Shown here piece by piece: positions 51,752-61,911 of a stretch of DNA of 64,000 bases. The notes beneath the pieces were generated by a model that saw only the letters and a program-made list of their open reading frames with translations, made no database searches and was not told the DNA's origin. Origin of the DNA: FEN-1297 sp963787005 (GTDB taxonomy: Bacteria; Bacteroidota; Ignavibacteria; Ignavibacteriales; Ignavibacteriaceae); the NCBI GenBank assembly GCA_963787005.1, contig CAWBBX010000088.1:1-64000 (forward strand), read 5' to 3'. How positions within the stretch are numbered: position 1 is the stretch's first letter; the number at the start of each line of letters is the position of its first letter. The position numbers and the translations under genes were made by a program.

Positions 51752-53764
51752 ATGGCGGAAAACAATTCACCGGCCTCCGAATTCAAGCCTTATATATCCG
51801 CTAAAGATTTCATCCCCGAATTTACTCTGAAAGCGGTTATACTCGGCGCTATCTTCGGAGTGATATTCGGAGCGTCCTCTGTTTATCTTGGACTCAAAGT
51901 GGGTATGACCGTAAGCGCGTCGATACCAATTGCCGTTCTCGCTATCTCGGTATTCAAAAAGATAGGCAACGCTACAATTCTTGAAAATAATATTGTTCAG
52001 ACAATAGGCTCTGCCGGCGAATCTGTCGCTGCGGGTGTTGTTTTCACTATCCCGGCTCTTTTATTTCTTCCGGGCGGAATGGCGTACTTCCAGTACTTCC
52101 AGATATTCGTGCTTGCTCTCGCCGGCGGAATACTAGGGGTACTTTTTATGATCCCCTTGAGAAGAGCGCTTATAGTAAAAGAGCACGGCACTCTTCCTTA
52201 TCCCGAAGGCACTGCGTGCGCAGATGTTCTGATAGCCGGGGAAAAGGGCGGCAACCTGGCGAAAAAAGTTTATTACGGACTCGGCATAGCATTCCTCTAC
52301 AAACTTTTTATGTCGATCCTGGGATTGTGGAAGGATGTTCCGACTTTTGTGTTCGGAAGAAATTCCGCGCTGCCTAACGGTACTATCAACGGCGAGATTA
52401 CGCCGGAGCTGCTCGGTGTAGGCTACATAATAGGACCGAGGATCGCCGGTATAATGGTTGCGGGCGGCGTGCTGTCGTGGATTGTCCTTATTCCGCTTAT
52501 AACTTTAATGGGAGATAAACTGACGGCCGTGTTTCCTCCGGGAACTAAGCTGATTTCCGGAATGTCTCCCAGCGAGATTTGGAACAGCTATATCAGGTAT
52601 ATAGGTGCCGGCGCGGTAACATTCGGCGGACTGGTTACCTTGGTTAAATCAATACCGACTATAGTAAGCGCGTTCTCCGACTCATTCAAAGATATCAAAT
52701 CTAACAGAGCCAACAAGCAGAACAACGTAGTTGAGAAAGTAGAAAGAACGTCAAAGGATATTCCGATTTCAATCGTTCTCGGCGGAAGCCTTCTGCTTGT
52801 TATCTTCATGGCTCTCATTCCTACAATTCCTACAAACCTGCTCTCGTCAATTATGGTTGTTATTTTTGGATTTTTCTTCGTCACCGTATCATCCAGGATT
52901 GTGGGTCTAATAGGTTCATCTTCAAACCCAGTTTCTGGAATGACGATAGCTACACTGATGGCTACATCGCTTATATTTGTCGGTATCGGCTGGACGGGCG
53001 ATGTTTATGAACCGCTTGCTTTGGTGGTTGGTTCTATCGTTTGTATAGCGGTAGCTAACGCTGGTTCTACTTCGCAGGATCTGAAGACAGGTTACCTTGT
53101 GGGCGCTACCCCGATTAAACAGCAGATAGGCTTGATTATTGGCGTGCTGGTTTCCGTAGTCGCAATCGGATATACCCTGCTGCTTCTCGAGCGCACAGTA
53201 GGTATCGGACAGATAACCGCGCAGCATCCAGAGCCTCTTCCTGCTCCTCAGGCAATATTAATGGCTACGGTTATTAAAGGGCTCCTAAGCCAGAATCTTC
53301 CCTGGGCGCTTGTAATAATCGGAATGGGAATTTCTTTGGTGATGGAATTATCGGGAGTATCTTCCCTGGCATTTGCCGTCGGCGCTTATCTTCCTCTTTC
53401 CACAACAACACCCATATTTGTGGGAGGAATTATTAAATGGTTCGTGGATAAGAGAAAGAAATCAGCAGAGTCTGAAACCGGACCCGGTGCTCTCTTCAGT
53501 TCGGGGCTTATAGCCGGCGGAGCGATTACCGGAATTATTGTTGCGGTACTTATCGGATGGACTGTCGGACATGATCCCTCGGGAAACCCGGTATCGTTTA
53601 TTGAAACTGTCCACCGCTCCGTGCTCTCCATTTTCGGAGGCAGCGGTGTAGGAACCTTGGCCGATTCTTTGGGCGGCTGGGGCGATGTACTCGGATTAAT
53701 CTTCTTCGGCCTGCTTTCTTTCATGCTTTATAAGATAGCGATGGGAAAGGAAGAGAAAGTATAG
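51752..53764 (+). CDS. OPT family oligopeptide transporter
   Basis: A 670-residue membrane protein with roughly 14-16 hydrophobic segments. The OPT/YSL pattern is visible: TLKAVILGAIFGVIFGASSVYLGLKVGMTVSASIPIAVLAI, then ENNIVQTIGSAGESVAAGVVFTIPAL, LPYPEGTACADVLIAGEKGG, and the AGSTSQDLKTGYLVGATPIKQQIG segment. These transport oligopeptides or metal chelates by proton coupling. The size fits the prokaryotic OPT subgroup. It is a stand-alone gene with a good ribosome site (aaaggagtg) and a strong terminator downstream. Confidence 0.92.
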   Translation: MAENNSPASEFKPYISAKDFIPEFTLKAVILGAIFGVIFGASSVYLGLKVGMTVSASIPIAVLAISVFKKIGNATILENNIVQTIGSAGESVAAGVVFTIPALLFLPGGMAYFQYFQIFVLALAGGILGVLFMIPLRRALIVKEHGTLPYPEGTACADVLIAGEKGGNLAKKVYYGLGIAFLYKLFMSILGLWKDVPTFVFGRNSALPNGTINGEITPELLGVGYIIGPRIAGIMVAGGVLSWIVLIPLITLMGDKLTAVFPPGTKLISGMSPSEIWNSYIRYIGAGAVTFGGLVTLVKSIPTIVSAFSDSFKDIKSNRANKQNNVVEKVERTSKDIPISIVLGGSLLLVIFMALIPTIPTNLLSSIMVVIFGFFFVTVSSRIVGLIGSSSNPVSGMTIATLMATSLIFVGIGWTGDVYEPLALVVGSIVCIAVANAGSTSQDLKTGYLVGATPIKQQIGLIIGVLVSVVAIGYTLLLLERTVGIGQITAQHPEPLPAPQAILMATVIKGLLSQNLPWALVIIGMGISLVMELSGVSSLAFAVGAYLPLSTTTPIFVGGIIKWFVDKRKKSAESETGPGALFSSGLIAGGAITGIIVAVLIGWTVGHDPSGNPVSFIETVHRSVLSIFGGSGVGTLADSLGGWGDVLGLIFFGLLSFMLYKIAMGKEEKV

Positions 53765-53856
53765 ACGAAGCTTTTGTGACTGGTAAATCTAAATTTACAT
53801 AACAAAAGACGAATAGATTAAATGGGGAATTCGGCGGCACCAATTGATGCCAAGAG

Positions 53857-53896
53857 AGAACCATCCGCCAATTATAGGTGGATGGTTCTTCTTTTT
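53857..53896 (+). terminator. terminator after the OPT transporter
   Basis: AGAACCATCCGCC (53857-53869) pairs with GGTGGATGGTTCT (53877-53889), then TTCTTTTTT. A long, nearly perfect stem. Confidence 0.92.
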
Positions 53897-54349
53897 TGTC
53901 AGCCTTGCAATGTTAGGCAATTATTATACATAACAGCAATGGACCGTAACGCCGAAAATAATTTTTCGTTTTGACCTATTCCAATAAGGACTGGCCGGGT
54001 TCAACCTTTTAATCGGATGGGCAAACTATTTCAGCGGAGAGTAATCTCTGGGAATGCGGATATTCTCCTCACTTAGTTTTCCGGGAGTTCTCTTCTCTTA
54101 TTTATTGAGGAAATCGGTAACCGGTCCGGGCAGCCGCGGACTGGAAAACAGCATAGCAAAATAATCCGCTAATAATTAAAGTAAAAGCAGACTATCTTTA
54201 CGGTGAATAATTTTATTTTCAATTCCCGCGCCGATATCGCGCATCATCCGGAAATGTTCTCGGGAAATATATATGCCCCGGCAAAGCGTTCTTAATTCCT
54301 TTTTAACCATAATATTATTAAGTTAACCTAAAGGATGTAAAGAGGTAGT
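53897..54349. other. spacer with no recognised gene
   Basis: About 450 bases without a supportable reading frame or RNA. A weak stem (GTCCG / CGGAC) lies near 54136-54152. Its 3' end presumably holds the promoter of the small outer-membrane gene. Confidence 0.4.
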
Positions 54350-55114
54350 ATGCTTATTTCAAAGGCCTTCATCTTTATGATACTGTTTGCGGCTGTTTCA
54401 TTATTCAGCACAACCAGTGCACAGTCGTTCGGTTTCGGCTGTCTGGGGTTCGTAGGCGGATACGGAGGCTACAGCTATCAAAAATATACCCCAAAAGGAT
54501 TTAATGATTATATTACCTCGTTTAACTCGGATCATAACGATTCGTCTTTAGCTCCGATGGGGAAGTTCGGCATAGCCAGGGGATACAGGGTGGGATTAAA
54601 TTTTTTCAGAGCCAACATTAAGGGGTTCATTCTCACGACCAAAGGTTTTTACCAGGCATTATCGGAAAAGAAAGAAGCTTATGTAAGTGCCGCCGGCGGA
54701 TCTACCGTTATTTATGATCTGGAAATGAAAAACTGGGGAGTCGGTATTGATCTGGGAACCGCGCTTACAGGTGCATTGAGCTGGAAAGTAGTGGATGCCG
54801 CGGTGCTGTTCAATACCGCTTCATTCACCAATACGATGAATTCGCCAGGTCCAACAACATCTATATTAGAATATAACAGCGATAAAACCTACATAGGCTA
54901 TTCGGTTGGCACAGGATTCATTCTCGCGATTATTGATAATTATATAAGTATAGAAGGAATGGCCGGATACACCGCGCTGAAAATCGATAAAATGCAGCTT
55001 AGCAACGGAACGATTTTAACGGCCGACGAGAATTCTTCCGAGCCGATGAAGAATTTTATTTCCGCGGGCGGATTTAACGCGGTGATTCAGCTGAATATAG
55101 GTTTTCCTCTTTAA
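54350..55114 (+). CDS. hypothetical outer-membrane barrel protein
   Basis: A 254-residue exported protein with a signal peptide (1-25, ending SAQS). Gly- and aromatic-rich alternating strands (FGFGCLGFVGGYGGYSYQKYTPKG, IARGYRVGLNFFRANIKGFILTTKGFYQAL, and a C-terminus ending GFPL) suggest a small beta-barrel. No family I can name. It stands alone between the OPT transporter and the aminopeptidase fragment. Confidence 0.65.
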   Translation: MLISKAFIFMILFAAVSLFSTTSAQSFGFGCLGFVGGYGGYSYQKYTPKGFNDYITSFNSDHNDSSLAPMGKFGIARGYRVGLNFFRANIKGFILTTKGFYQALSEKKEAYVSAAGGSTVIYDLEMKNWGVGIDLGTALTGALSWKVVDAAVLFNTASFTNTMNSPGPTTSILEYNSDKTYIGYSVGTGFILAIIDNYISIEGMAGYTALKIDKMQLSNGTILTADENSSEPMKNFISAGGFNAVIQLNIGFPL

Positions 55115-55117
55115 TAG

Positions 55118-55170
55118 AAGCATGGCAGCATGTTTGCATGCATTCATGCTGCAATGCAACCATGCTTTAT
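55118..55170 (+). terminator. large double-stem hairpin
   Basis: AAGCATGG (55118-55125) pairs with CCATGCTT (55160-55167); nested CAGCATG (55126-55132) pairs with CATGCTG (55145-55151). GCATGC lies in the loop. Followed by TTATAA, so it may terminate the upstream gene weakly. Confidence 0.5.
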
Positions 55171-55215
55171 AATTCTCGGCTCAATTATTTAAAATGAGAT
55201 GGGGCTCTCTTCTAA

Positions 55216-56182
55216 ATGAAATTAACAAAACTCGATCGTGCATCTGTTATAGCTGTTAAAGACTGTATGGGCGCTAAGCGCGGTGAGAAAATACTTGTCA
55301 TTACCGATAACGAAAAACGTAAGATCGGGTATTCCATTTACAGTAACGCTAAGAGATTGGGCTTAGAGTCGCTGTATGTTGAGATGAAGCCGGGATCCGT
55401 TAACGGGGAGGAGCCGCCTTTCTATATAGCCGAACTTATGAAGAAGTTCGACGTAGTTTTCTGTCCCACTTCCAAATCTCTTACTCACACCGACGCCAGA
55501 AGGGCCGCTTCCCGCAGGGGGAGTAAGGATAGCTACTTTTCCCGGCATTACCGAAGAGGTGATGATAAGAGGGTTGAATGCCGATTACGAAAAGATAGCA
55601 AGGCTGTCGATTAAGCTTAAAAAGATTCTGGATAAAGCGAAACATGTAAAGATAACGGCGCCATCCGGCACCGATCTTACATTCAGCATAGACAAAAGGA
55701 AAGCAATAGCGAGCAAAGGACTGTTCCGAAAAAAAGGCGAAAGCGGCAACCTTCCTACCGGCGAAGCTTTTATAGCCCCTGTTGAAGGTACTGCCGAAGG
55801 CATACTGGCTGTTGACGGTTCAATGGCAGGGCTGGGATTGATTAACAAAGCGAATCTCAATATTAAGATTAAAAAAGGATTTGCGGAAGATATAACCGGA
55901 GGCGCTAACGCCCGCAAGTTGAGAACGATGCTGGATAATGTGGGAAGAGATGCTAGAAACATTGCGGAATTCGGTATAGGTACAAACGATATGGCTAAGC
56001 TGAGCGGAATACTTTTAGAAGACGAAAAAGTGAAAGGCACAATTCATATCGCTTTGGGAAACAATATAACAATGGGCGGAAGCGTAAATGTTCCTATTCA
56101 CCTGGACGGTGTGGTTAAGAAACCTACGGTGTACCTTGACGGGAAATTGTTGATGCGGAACGGCGAGCTTTTAATATTATAA
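55216..56182 (+). pseudogene. M29-type aminopeptidase, frameshifted
   Basis: Two overlapping frames make one protein of about 321 residues. The first (55216-55614) carries LDRASVIAVKDCMGAKRGEKILVITD and LMKKFDVVFCPTSKSLTHTDARRAAS; the second continues from GVRIATFPGITEEVMIRGLNADYEKI to the end. Dropping one G from the GGGGG run at 55517-55521 restores a continuous frame. The product is an aminopeptidase of the M29-like leucyl aminopeptidase type (FGIGTNDMAKLSGILLEDEKVKGTIHIALGNNITMGGSVNVPIHLDG). Either a real frameshift mutation or a sequencing error in a homopolymer. All downstream motifs look intact, so I suspect a recent event or an error. Confidence 0.7.
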
Positions 56183-56610
56183 CTATTATTAATTTTGTAA
56201 CTTATCACTTGTAAAATCAAAAATCAATAAATTTTTTTTATTTTTTTTCCTGTCCTTTTCTCTTGTTTATTAGAATAATTTTTTGAAAATTTTTATACGG
56301 AAATATCTTTAAGAGGGTTTAAGACTCAGCCGTCAGGGAATCGCCCGGTTATCTGTGGCAGTTTTAATGGGATGATTTTAAATTCATTTTTTTTAGTTAA
56401 ATAAAATTTCGGAAAGGTGAGGCTTATTAATTAATTTTTACTCTGCGTATTTACCGACTGTAAAACTTAATTTGACAATCAAAGGAAAAAGCATTAGGTT
56501 TTTTTTAGGATTAAAAAAATAAATGTTGCACACTAATGTTGGTCCTTTAATTTTAAAAGCCTGACCTAATTTTTCATGTCTCTCTGGATTTAATAAAGGA
56601 GTATTAAAGT
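56183..56610. other. AT-rich spacer upstream of cluster B
   Basis: About 430 bases without a gene, with long A and T runs. It presumably holds the promoter of cluster B. No terminator for the aminopeptidase is clear. Confidence 0.4.
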
Positions 56611-59600
56611 ATGAGGTCATTGTTACTCGTAGGCCTTCTAACAATCTTTGCTTATATAAGCCTTTCAAATGCCGCTTCCGGTAAAATAACTGGAACCGTC
56701 AAAGATGCGAATACAAACGAACCTTTGATTGGTGCGAATATTATCATCGAAGGTACCACGATTGGAGCCGCATCCAACGTTGACGGATATTACGTTATTC
56801 TTAACGTACCGCCGGGGACATACACTTTGAAAGTTTCCATGATCGGTTATGCTACCAGTACGATACAAAACGTACAAGTGAACATCGATCAAACAACAAA
56901 TTTAGACATCCAACTTCACGGAAAATCGATTCAGACTCAGGAAGTTGTAGTTGTCGCTAAAACTCCGGTCGTACAAAAAGACGTTGCGGCCAGTACCGTT
57001 AATATTAGCGCCAAACAAGTTGAGAACCTTCCCGTAGCCAGCATTTCCAGCGTTGTAGGGCTGCAGGCAGGAGTAGAAACAAACGCCACGGGACTTGTGA
57101 TAAGAGGAGGCGCCGTTAACGAAACCGGACTGATGCTCAACGGTGTTATGATGCGTGATGAGCGGACTAACAATCCTTTTATGGGCATAAGCTACACCGC
57201 TATACAAGAAGTGCAGGTTCAGACAGGCGGGTTCAGCGCCAAGTACGGCGATATACGTTCCGGTCTCGTAAACGTTGTTACAAAAGAAGGAAGCAAAAAC
57301 AAATATACATTCAGTCTCTTGAGCCAGTATAGAGCTCCGAATCCGAAGCATTTCGGAATCTCACCAAATTCGGCAAATTCTTACTGGATCCGTCCTTACA
57401 TCGACGGCGACGTGGCATTTTTCGGCAGCAGCTCTACTAATCCTGCTACTGGATTAAGCTACTGGTCTAACACGTACGCAAAACAAAATCCGGAAATTTA
57501 CAGTCTCTACCAGAACGGTACTTTGAGTAAAACTCAGTACCAGGAGATTCTGCAGGATTTCGCCAAGCAGTACCCCGATTGGGAGGGATGGGTGGCTTAC
57601 ACTAATAAACTGCTGAATGACAGCGATCCAACAAATGATCTGAGTCCGGAAGCTGCCAGAAAACTTTTCTTGTATCAGCACAGAAGAGATTTAAACATTG
57701 TTAATCCCGATTACGTAATCGACGCTAGTTTCGGCGGTCCTGTTCCAATAGTAAGCCAATCACTTGGTAATTTGAGGTTTTTCGCGTCTTACAGGCAGAC
57801 TCAGAATGAATATGTAATTCCGCTTTCCGAACCGGGGGTCAACGATTTTACCGGCCAGTTGAAGGTTACTTCGAATGTCGGAAAAGGTAAGAAATTAATG
57901 GTTCAGGGAATGATAGCACAGTCTACCGGAACCAACGATAACAACGCCGGAAGCCCGGGCATATTCAGCGGCACCTCTCCTTCGGATATTGCTGGAGGAA
58001 CCGCCACTTCCACCGGTCCGCTAAGCCGTGTCAGCTACATCGACTCCAGAATGTTCGCCCCCAACTATTGGGCTCCGAGCACGATTGATTACAATGCTTT
58101 CAGCGGAAAATATACCAACGTTATCAGCCCTTCTACGTTTTATGAAATTCAGGTAAGTCAATTTACCTCTAAATATAAAACCGGTCCCGCGGCTTACAGG
58201 GATACGGCTAAGATTTATAAATTCGGCAACAGCTATTATACCGACCAGGCCCCGACAGGTTTCTGGGAGTACCCATCAACAGCTGTCGGAGGCATGAGGA
58301 TGAGCGTTGGATTCAGCAACTCGCGCGACAGCAGTACTATCAGCTACTACCAGGTTAAAGCCGAGCTGCAGAGCCAGATCGACAAGTACAACCAGGTTGA
58401 AGCCGGCGGTGAATTCACTTATACAGACAATAACGTACACTATGCTTCGGTTGATACATATCTTCCTTCGGGCAGATCGAGATCAACATGGCATACTTTC
58501 CCGGTCAGGGCCGCCTTGTACGCACAAGATAAATTGGAGTTCGAAGGAATGGTTGCAACTCTCGGTTTAAGGCTGGATTATTCTAATCCGGGCGGCGACT
58601 GGTACGACTTCAGCCACTATACTTCGGCATTCGAAGCATCTTCTACACCGATAGATTTTGATACTGTACTTACTGTAATTAAGACAATCAAGCAGCTCGA
58701 TCTCAGTCCGAGACTCGCTATTGCTTTCCCGATTACAGAGAACAGCAAGCTGTATTTTAACTACGGACATTTCAGGCAGATGCCTACTCCGGACAATTTG
58801 TATCTTATTAGAAGATATACCGATAACAACCAGGTAACAAGGGTAGCAGATCCCAACGCGCCTCTTCCTAAAACGATATCTTATGAACTCGGTTACGAGC
58901 AGAACTTGTTCGATGAATACCTGGTAAGACTTTCCGGTTACTATAACGATAAATCTCTTCAATCGCGTACCATAAATTACATCAGCAGAAACAGCAAAGT
59001 TGACTACAATATAGTACAGCCCGACAACTACGGCGATATCAGAGGCTTCGAGCTTTCTTTATCGAAGAGCCGCGGCAACTGGTTCCAGGGCTTTATTAAC
59101 TATACATACGAAGTTAGTACTTATGGTAACTTCGGCTATGCTACTTACTACCAGAACCCGGCCGATCAGACAAGGTACGAAGCTACAACAACTTCTTACT
59201 ATCAGACAAAACCGGTGCCCCAGCCTTACGCACGCGCTAACATTGACTTCTTTACTCCTGTCGATTTTGGACCGGCCTTAGGCAAGACACATCTTCTCGG
59301 CGATTGGAGATTGAGCTTCATAGCAAGCTGGCGCTCCGGATATCACTTCACCTGGGCCGGCGGCAGCAACATTCCGGGTGTTGTAAACAACTTACAGTGG
59401 AAGGATTATCAGAATGTGGATCTCAGGGTTACCAAATCATTTAATTTGATGGGTGTTGATGTTCAGCTTTTCGCCGAGATACACAACTTGTTCAACTACA
59501 AGTATATGTCCGGCGGCGGATTTGTTGACGCAAACGACTACTTGAATTATATGAAATCACTTCATCTTCCCGCTGGCGCAGTTACCCCGGCGTTCGGTTA

Positions 59601-59811
59601 TGTAAACGTTCCTGGCAGCGATACTCCTGGCGATTACCGTACCGGTCCCTACGTTCCTTGGGATGTTATTGAAGCGGCACCTGCAGCCCAGAAAGATCAG
59701 TGGACTAAGGATAAGGCTTATATAGATATGCCTAACCAGTCGTATTTTACGTTCCTTAATCCAAGGGATATTTACTGGGGATTGAAACTTTCATTCGCCA
59801 TCACAGATTAA
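56611..59811 (+). CDS. TonB-dependent receptor with carboxypeptidase-regulatory domain (cluster B)
   Basis: A 1066-residue outer-membrane receptor, paralogous to 45985-49038. Signal peptide (about 1-22), CarboxypepD_reg-like domain (about 24-110: GKITGTVKDANTNEPLIGANI), plug (VENLPVASISSVVGLQAGVETNATGLVIRGG ... MLNGVMMRDERTNNPF ... GGFSAKYGDIRSGLVNVVTKEG) and barrel. The DPTNDLSPEAARKLF insert and DYVIDASFGGPVP match cluster A. The ending is FLNPRDIYWGLKLSFAITD, so four residues follow the usual aromatic terminus. A ribosome site (aaaggag) precedes the ATG. It is followed by the FN3 protein after 25 bases. Confidence 0.88.
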   Translation: MRSLLLVGLLTIFAYISLSNAASGKITGTVKDANTNEPLIGANIIIEGTTIGAASNVDGYYVILNVPPGTYTLKVSMIGYATSTIQNVQVNIDQTTNLDIQLHGKSIQTQEVVVVAKTPVVQKDVAASTVNISAKQVENLPVASISSVVGLQAGVETNATGLVIRGGAVNETGLMLNGVMMRDERTNNPFMGISYTAIQEVQVQTGGFSAKYGDIRSGLVNVVTKEGSKNKYTFSLLSQYRAPNPKHFGISPNSANSYWIRPYIDGDVAFFGSSSTNPATGLSYWSNTYAKQNPEIYSLYQNGTLSKTQYQEILQDFAKQYPDWEGWVAYTNKLLNDSDPTNDLSPEAARKLFLYQHRRDLNIVNPDYVIDASFGGPVPIVSQSLGNLRFFASYRQTQNEYVIPLSEPGVNDFTGQLKVTSNVGKGKKLMVQGMIAQSTGTNDNNAGSPGIFSGTSPSDIAGGTATSTGPLSRVSYIDSRMFAPNYWAPSTIDYNAFSGKYTNVISPSTFYEIQVSQFTSKYKTGPAAYRDTAKIYKFGNSYYTDQAPTGFWEYPSTAVGGMRMSVGFSNSRDSSTISYYQVKAELQSQIDKYNQVEAGGEFTYTDNNVHYASVDTYLPSGRSRSTWHTFPVRAALYAQDKLEFEGMVATLGLRLDYSNPGGDWYDFSHYTSAFEASSTPIDFDTVLTVIKTIKQLDLSPRLAIAFPITENSKLYFNYGHFRQMPTPDNLYLIRRYTDNNQVTRVADPNAPLPKTISYELGYEQNLFDEYLVRLSGYYNDKSLQSRTINYISRNSKVDYNIVQPDNYGDIRGFELSLSKSRGNWFQGFINYTYEVSTYGNFGYATYYQNPADQTRYEATTTSYYQTKPVPQPYARANIDFFTPVDFGPALGKTHLLGDWRLSFIASWRSGYHFTWAGGSNIPGVVNNLQWKDYQNVDLRVTKSFNLMGVDVQLFAEIHNLFNYKYMSGGGFVDANDYLNYMKSLHLPAGAVTPAFGYVNVPGSDTPGDYRTGPYVPWDVIEAAPAAQKDQWTKDKAYIDMPNQSYFTFLNPRDIYWGLKLSFAITD

Positions 59812-59836
59812 TTTGAAAACTCAGATTGAGGATTAA

Positions 59837-61879
59837 ATGAAGTTAATTAAAAGAAATAATATTGCAGCGATTTTAACGTTTGCGGCAATTTTGTTTGCCA
59901 GCAGTAAAGTGCAAGCGCAGTACGAGAACAGATGGATGTCCGTCGGTTCGCTGCAAAGCTGGTACTCCGAGATCGGCTCGGAGATCGAGGAAGGCTACGT
60001 AAAAGTTCAGCAGTACGGTCTCCAGTGGCCTGCTATTTATACTTTGCAAGACATGCAGGCTGCAAAAGGCTTTTGGATCGGTGCTACAAACTTTACAGAC
60101 GAAGGCGGAATCAATTGGCCTTATAAAGTAGTTCATGTAGGCCCCAGAGTTCCCGGAACGGGCGAATTCTTTCCGCAGGAATTTAAGATGGTCAGCAAAT
60201 TTGATCCGCCTCAGGTTTATGTGGACAACGTCCCGTCATTTCTAAAACCGGTTGACAACGATGCAGTTGATCCGACCATGAAACCGGACCGTATGCTTAT
60301 AAACGTAGCCAATACGCAGCTTGGTATAACGATGACGAGAAAGATCTACCAGTTCAGTCAGCAGAATAACGATAACTATATTATAAGTGATTATACGTTT
60401 ACTAACACAGGCAATACGAACGGAGATCCCGCCATTGAACTTCCGAATAATACTCTCACCGGAGTATATTTCTACTTCCAGTGGAGGCTTGCTATCTGCG
60501 CCAACACCGGGTATGAAATTGGGAACGGTACGCGCTGGGGCATGAATACGATGAACGATGCCAGGGGCGACGGCGCTGCAAATATATCTCTATACGGCGA
60601 TCCACCCGATCAGAGATTCAGGGCGCAGTTCTCATGGCACGGAAAATTCCCTGCGTTCTCTCAGTATGATAATATCGGCGGTCCTATATGGACTGTAACC
60701 ACGGACATCTCGAAAGGAGATACGGTAGGAAGATTGGGAGCTCCGCAGTTTGTGGGTGTCGTTACATTGCACGCCGATAAATCTGCCGAGGATACTACGG
60801 ATGATGTAAATCAGCCGTCAACAACCAATTATTTAAGTTCGGATGATCCGAACCTTGAATCTAACAACAGCGCCGATAATGCGGATAGAATGTCTTATGA
60901 ATATCAGACCGCAATAGCGGTCGGACACGAATCACCGCGTCACGCCAACAAGGTTCAGCCCGACGGTAAATTCGACGAGCCGACAGGCGATCCCGCACTC
61001 GGTACTACCGGCGGTTTTTCCATAGCAAACGGCTACGGACCTTATACGCTTAAGCCCGGCGAGAGTGTTCATATAGTTTTTGCCGAAGCAGCTGCGGGAC
61101 TCAACAGAGAAACCGCTAAAAGTGTCGGTATTAAATTCAAAAAAGGCGAGATCACCGCTAAACAGAAGAACGACTCGGTGCTTACAGGAATGGATTCTCT
61201 GTTTCAGACATTCAGAAGGGCTATTAGCAACTACGATAACGGTTTTAATATACCGCAGCCCCCGCTGCCGCCTAAATCTCTGAATGTAAACTCGGGCGGA
61301 GACAGGATATCGTTGTCATGGTCTCTTTACAGTGCAGATGCAAACATCGACCACTTTGAAATCTACCGTGCAACCGGCCAGTACGATTCCACTTATCATC
61401 TCTTAACTTCAGTACCGAACGGAGGTACGGATTACACCTACGACGATACTTCTCCCATACGCGGACTTTCATATTACTATTATGTGACGGCGATCGGGAA
61501 GAACGGGCTGCACAGCAGCAGGTATTATACTCAAACATACGACGCGGCAACGCTCAAGCGTCCTCCTGGACAGTCGATGAGCGATATAAGGGTGGTTCCC
61601 AATCCTTATAATATTTCTGCCGCTAAAACCTTAGGATACGGCGATCAGCAGCCGAACAGGCTTTATTTCTTCAATATTCCGGGACGCTGTACTATTAAGA
61701 TCTACACCGAGATAGGTGAACTGGTTAAGACGATAGTGCATACGGACGGAAGCGGCGACGCTTACTGGGATTCCGTAACTTCGTCGAACCAGCTCGTAGT
61801 CAGCGGTATTTACATTGCCATTGTACACAACGACGCAACCGGCGAACAGAAGATCGTCAAATTTGTAATAATTAGGTAA
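59837..61879 (+). CDS. T9SS-exported FN3 protein paired with receptor (cluster B)
   Basis: A 680-residue exported protein with signal peptide (1-27, KVQAQ). It parallels 49071-51230: WMSVGSLQSWYSEIGSE, GITMTRKIYQFSQQNNDNYIISDYTFTNTG, VTLHADKSAEDTTDDVNQPS, a fibronectin type III-like domain from about residue 487 (SGGDRISLSW), and the T9SS-like C-terminus MSDIRVVPNPYNI, then IKIYTEIGELVKTI, SGIYIAIV, KFVIIR. I infer a T9SS-delivered partner of the adjacent TonB receptor. Function unknown. Confidence 0.8.
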   Translation: MKLIKRNNIAAILTFAAILFASSKVQAQYENRWMSVGSLQSWYSEIGSEIEEGYVKVQQYGLQWPAIYTLQDMQAAKGFWIGATNFTDEGGINWPYKVVHVGPRVPGTGEFFPQEFKMVSKFDPPQVYVDNVPSFLKPVDNDAVDPTMKPDRMLINVANTQLGITMTRKIYQFSQQNNDNYIISDYTFTNTGNTNGDPAIELPNNTLTGVYFYFQWRLAICANTGYEIGNGTRWGMNTMNDARGDGAANISLYGDPPDQRFRAQFSWHGKFPAFSQYDNIGGPIWTVTTDISKGDTVGRLGAPQFVGVVTLHADKSAEDTTDDVNQPSTTNYLSSDDPNLESNNSADNADRMSYEYQTAIAVGHESPRHANKVQPDGKFDEPTGDPALGTTGGFSIANGYGPYTLKPGESVHIVFAEAAAGLNRETAKSVGIKFKKGEITAKQKNDSVLTGMDSLFQTFRRAISNYDNGFNIPQPPLPPKSLNVNSGGDRISLSWSLYSADANIDHFEIYRATGQYDSTYHLLTSVPNGGTDYTYDDTSPIRGLSYYYYVTAIGKNGLHSSRYYTQTYDAATLKRPPGQSMSDIRVVPNPYNISAAKTLGYGDQQPNRLYFFNIPGRCTIKIYTEIGELVKTIVHTDGSGDAYWDSVTSSNQLVVSGIYIAIVHNDATGEQKIVKFVIIR

Positions 61880-61911
61880 ACAGATAATAGTACACTAAGA
61901 AGAGTATTATA

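Noticed and set aside
53897..54349. Spacer searched for a decayed gene after the OPT transporter.
   Set aside because: Several short frames but no consistent family similarity on either strand.
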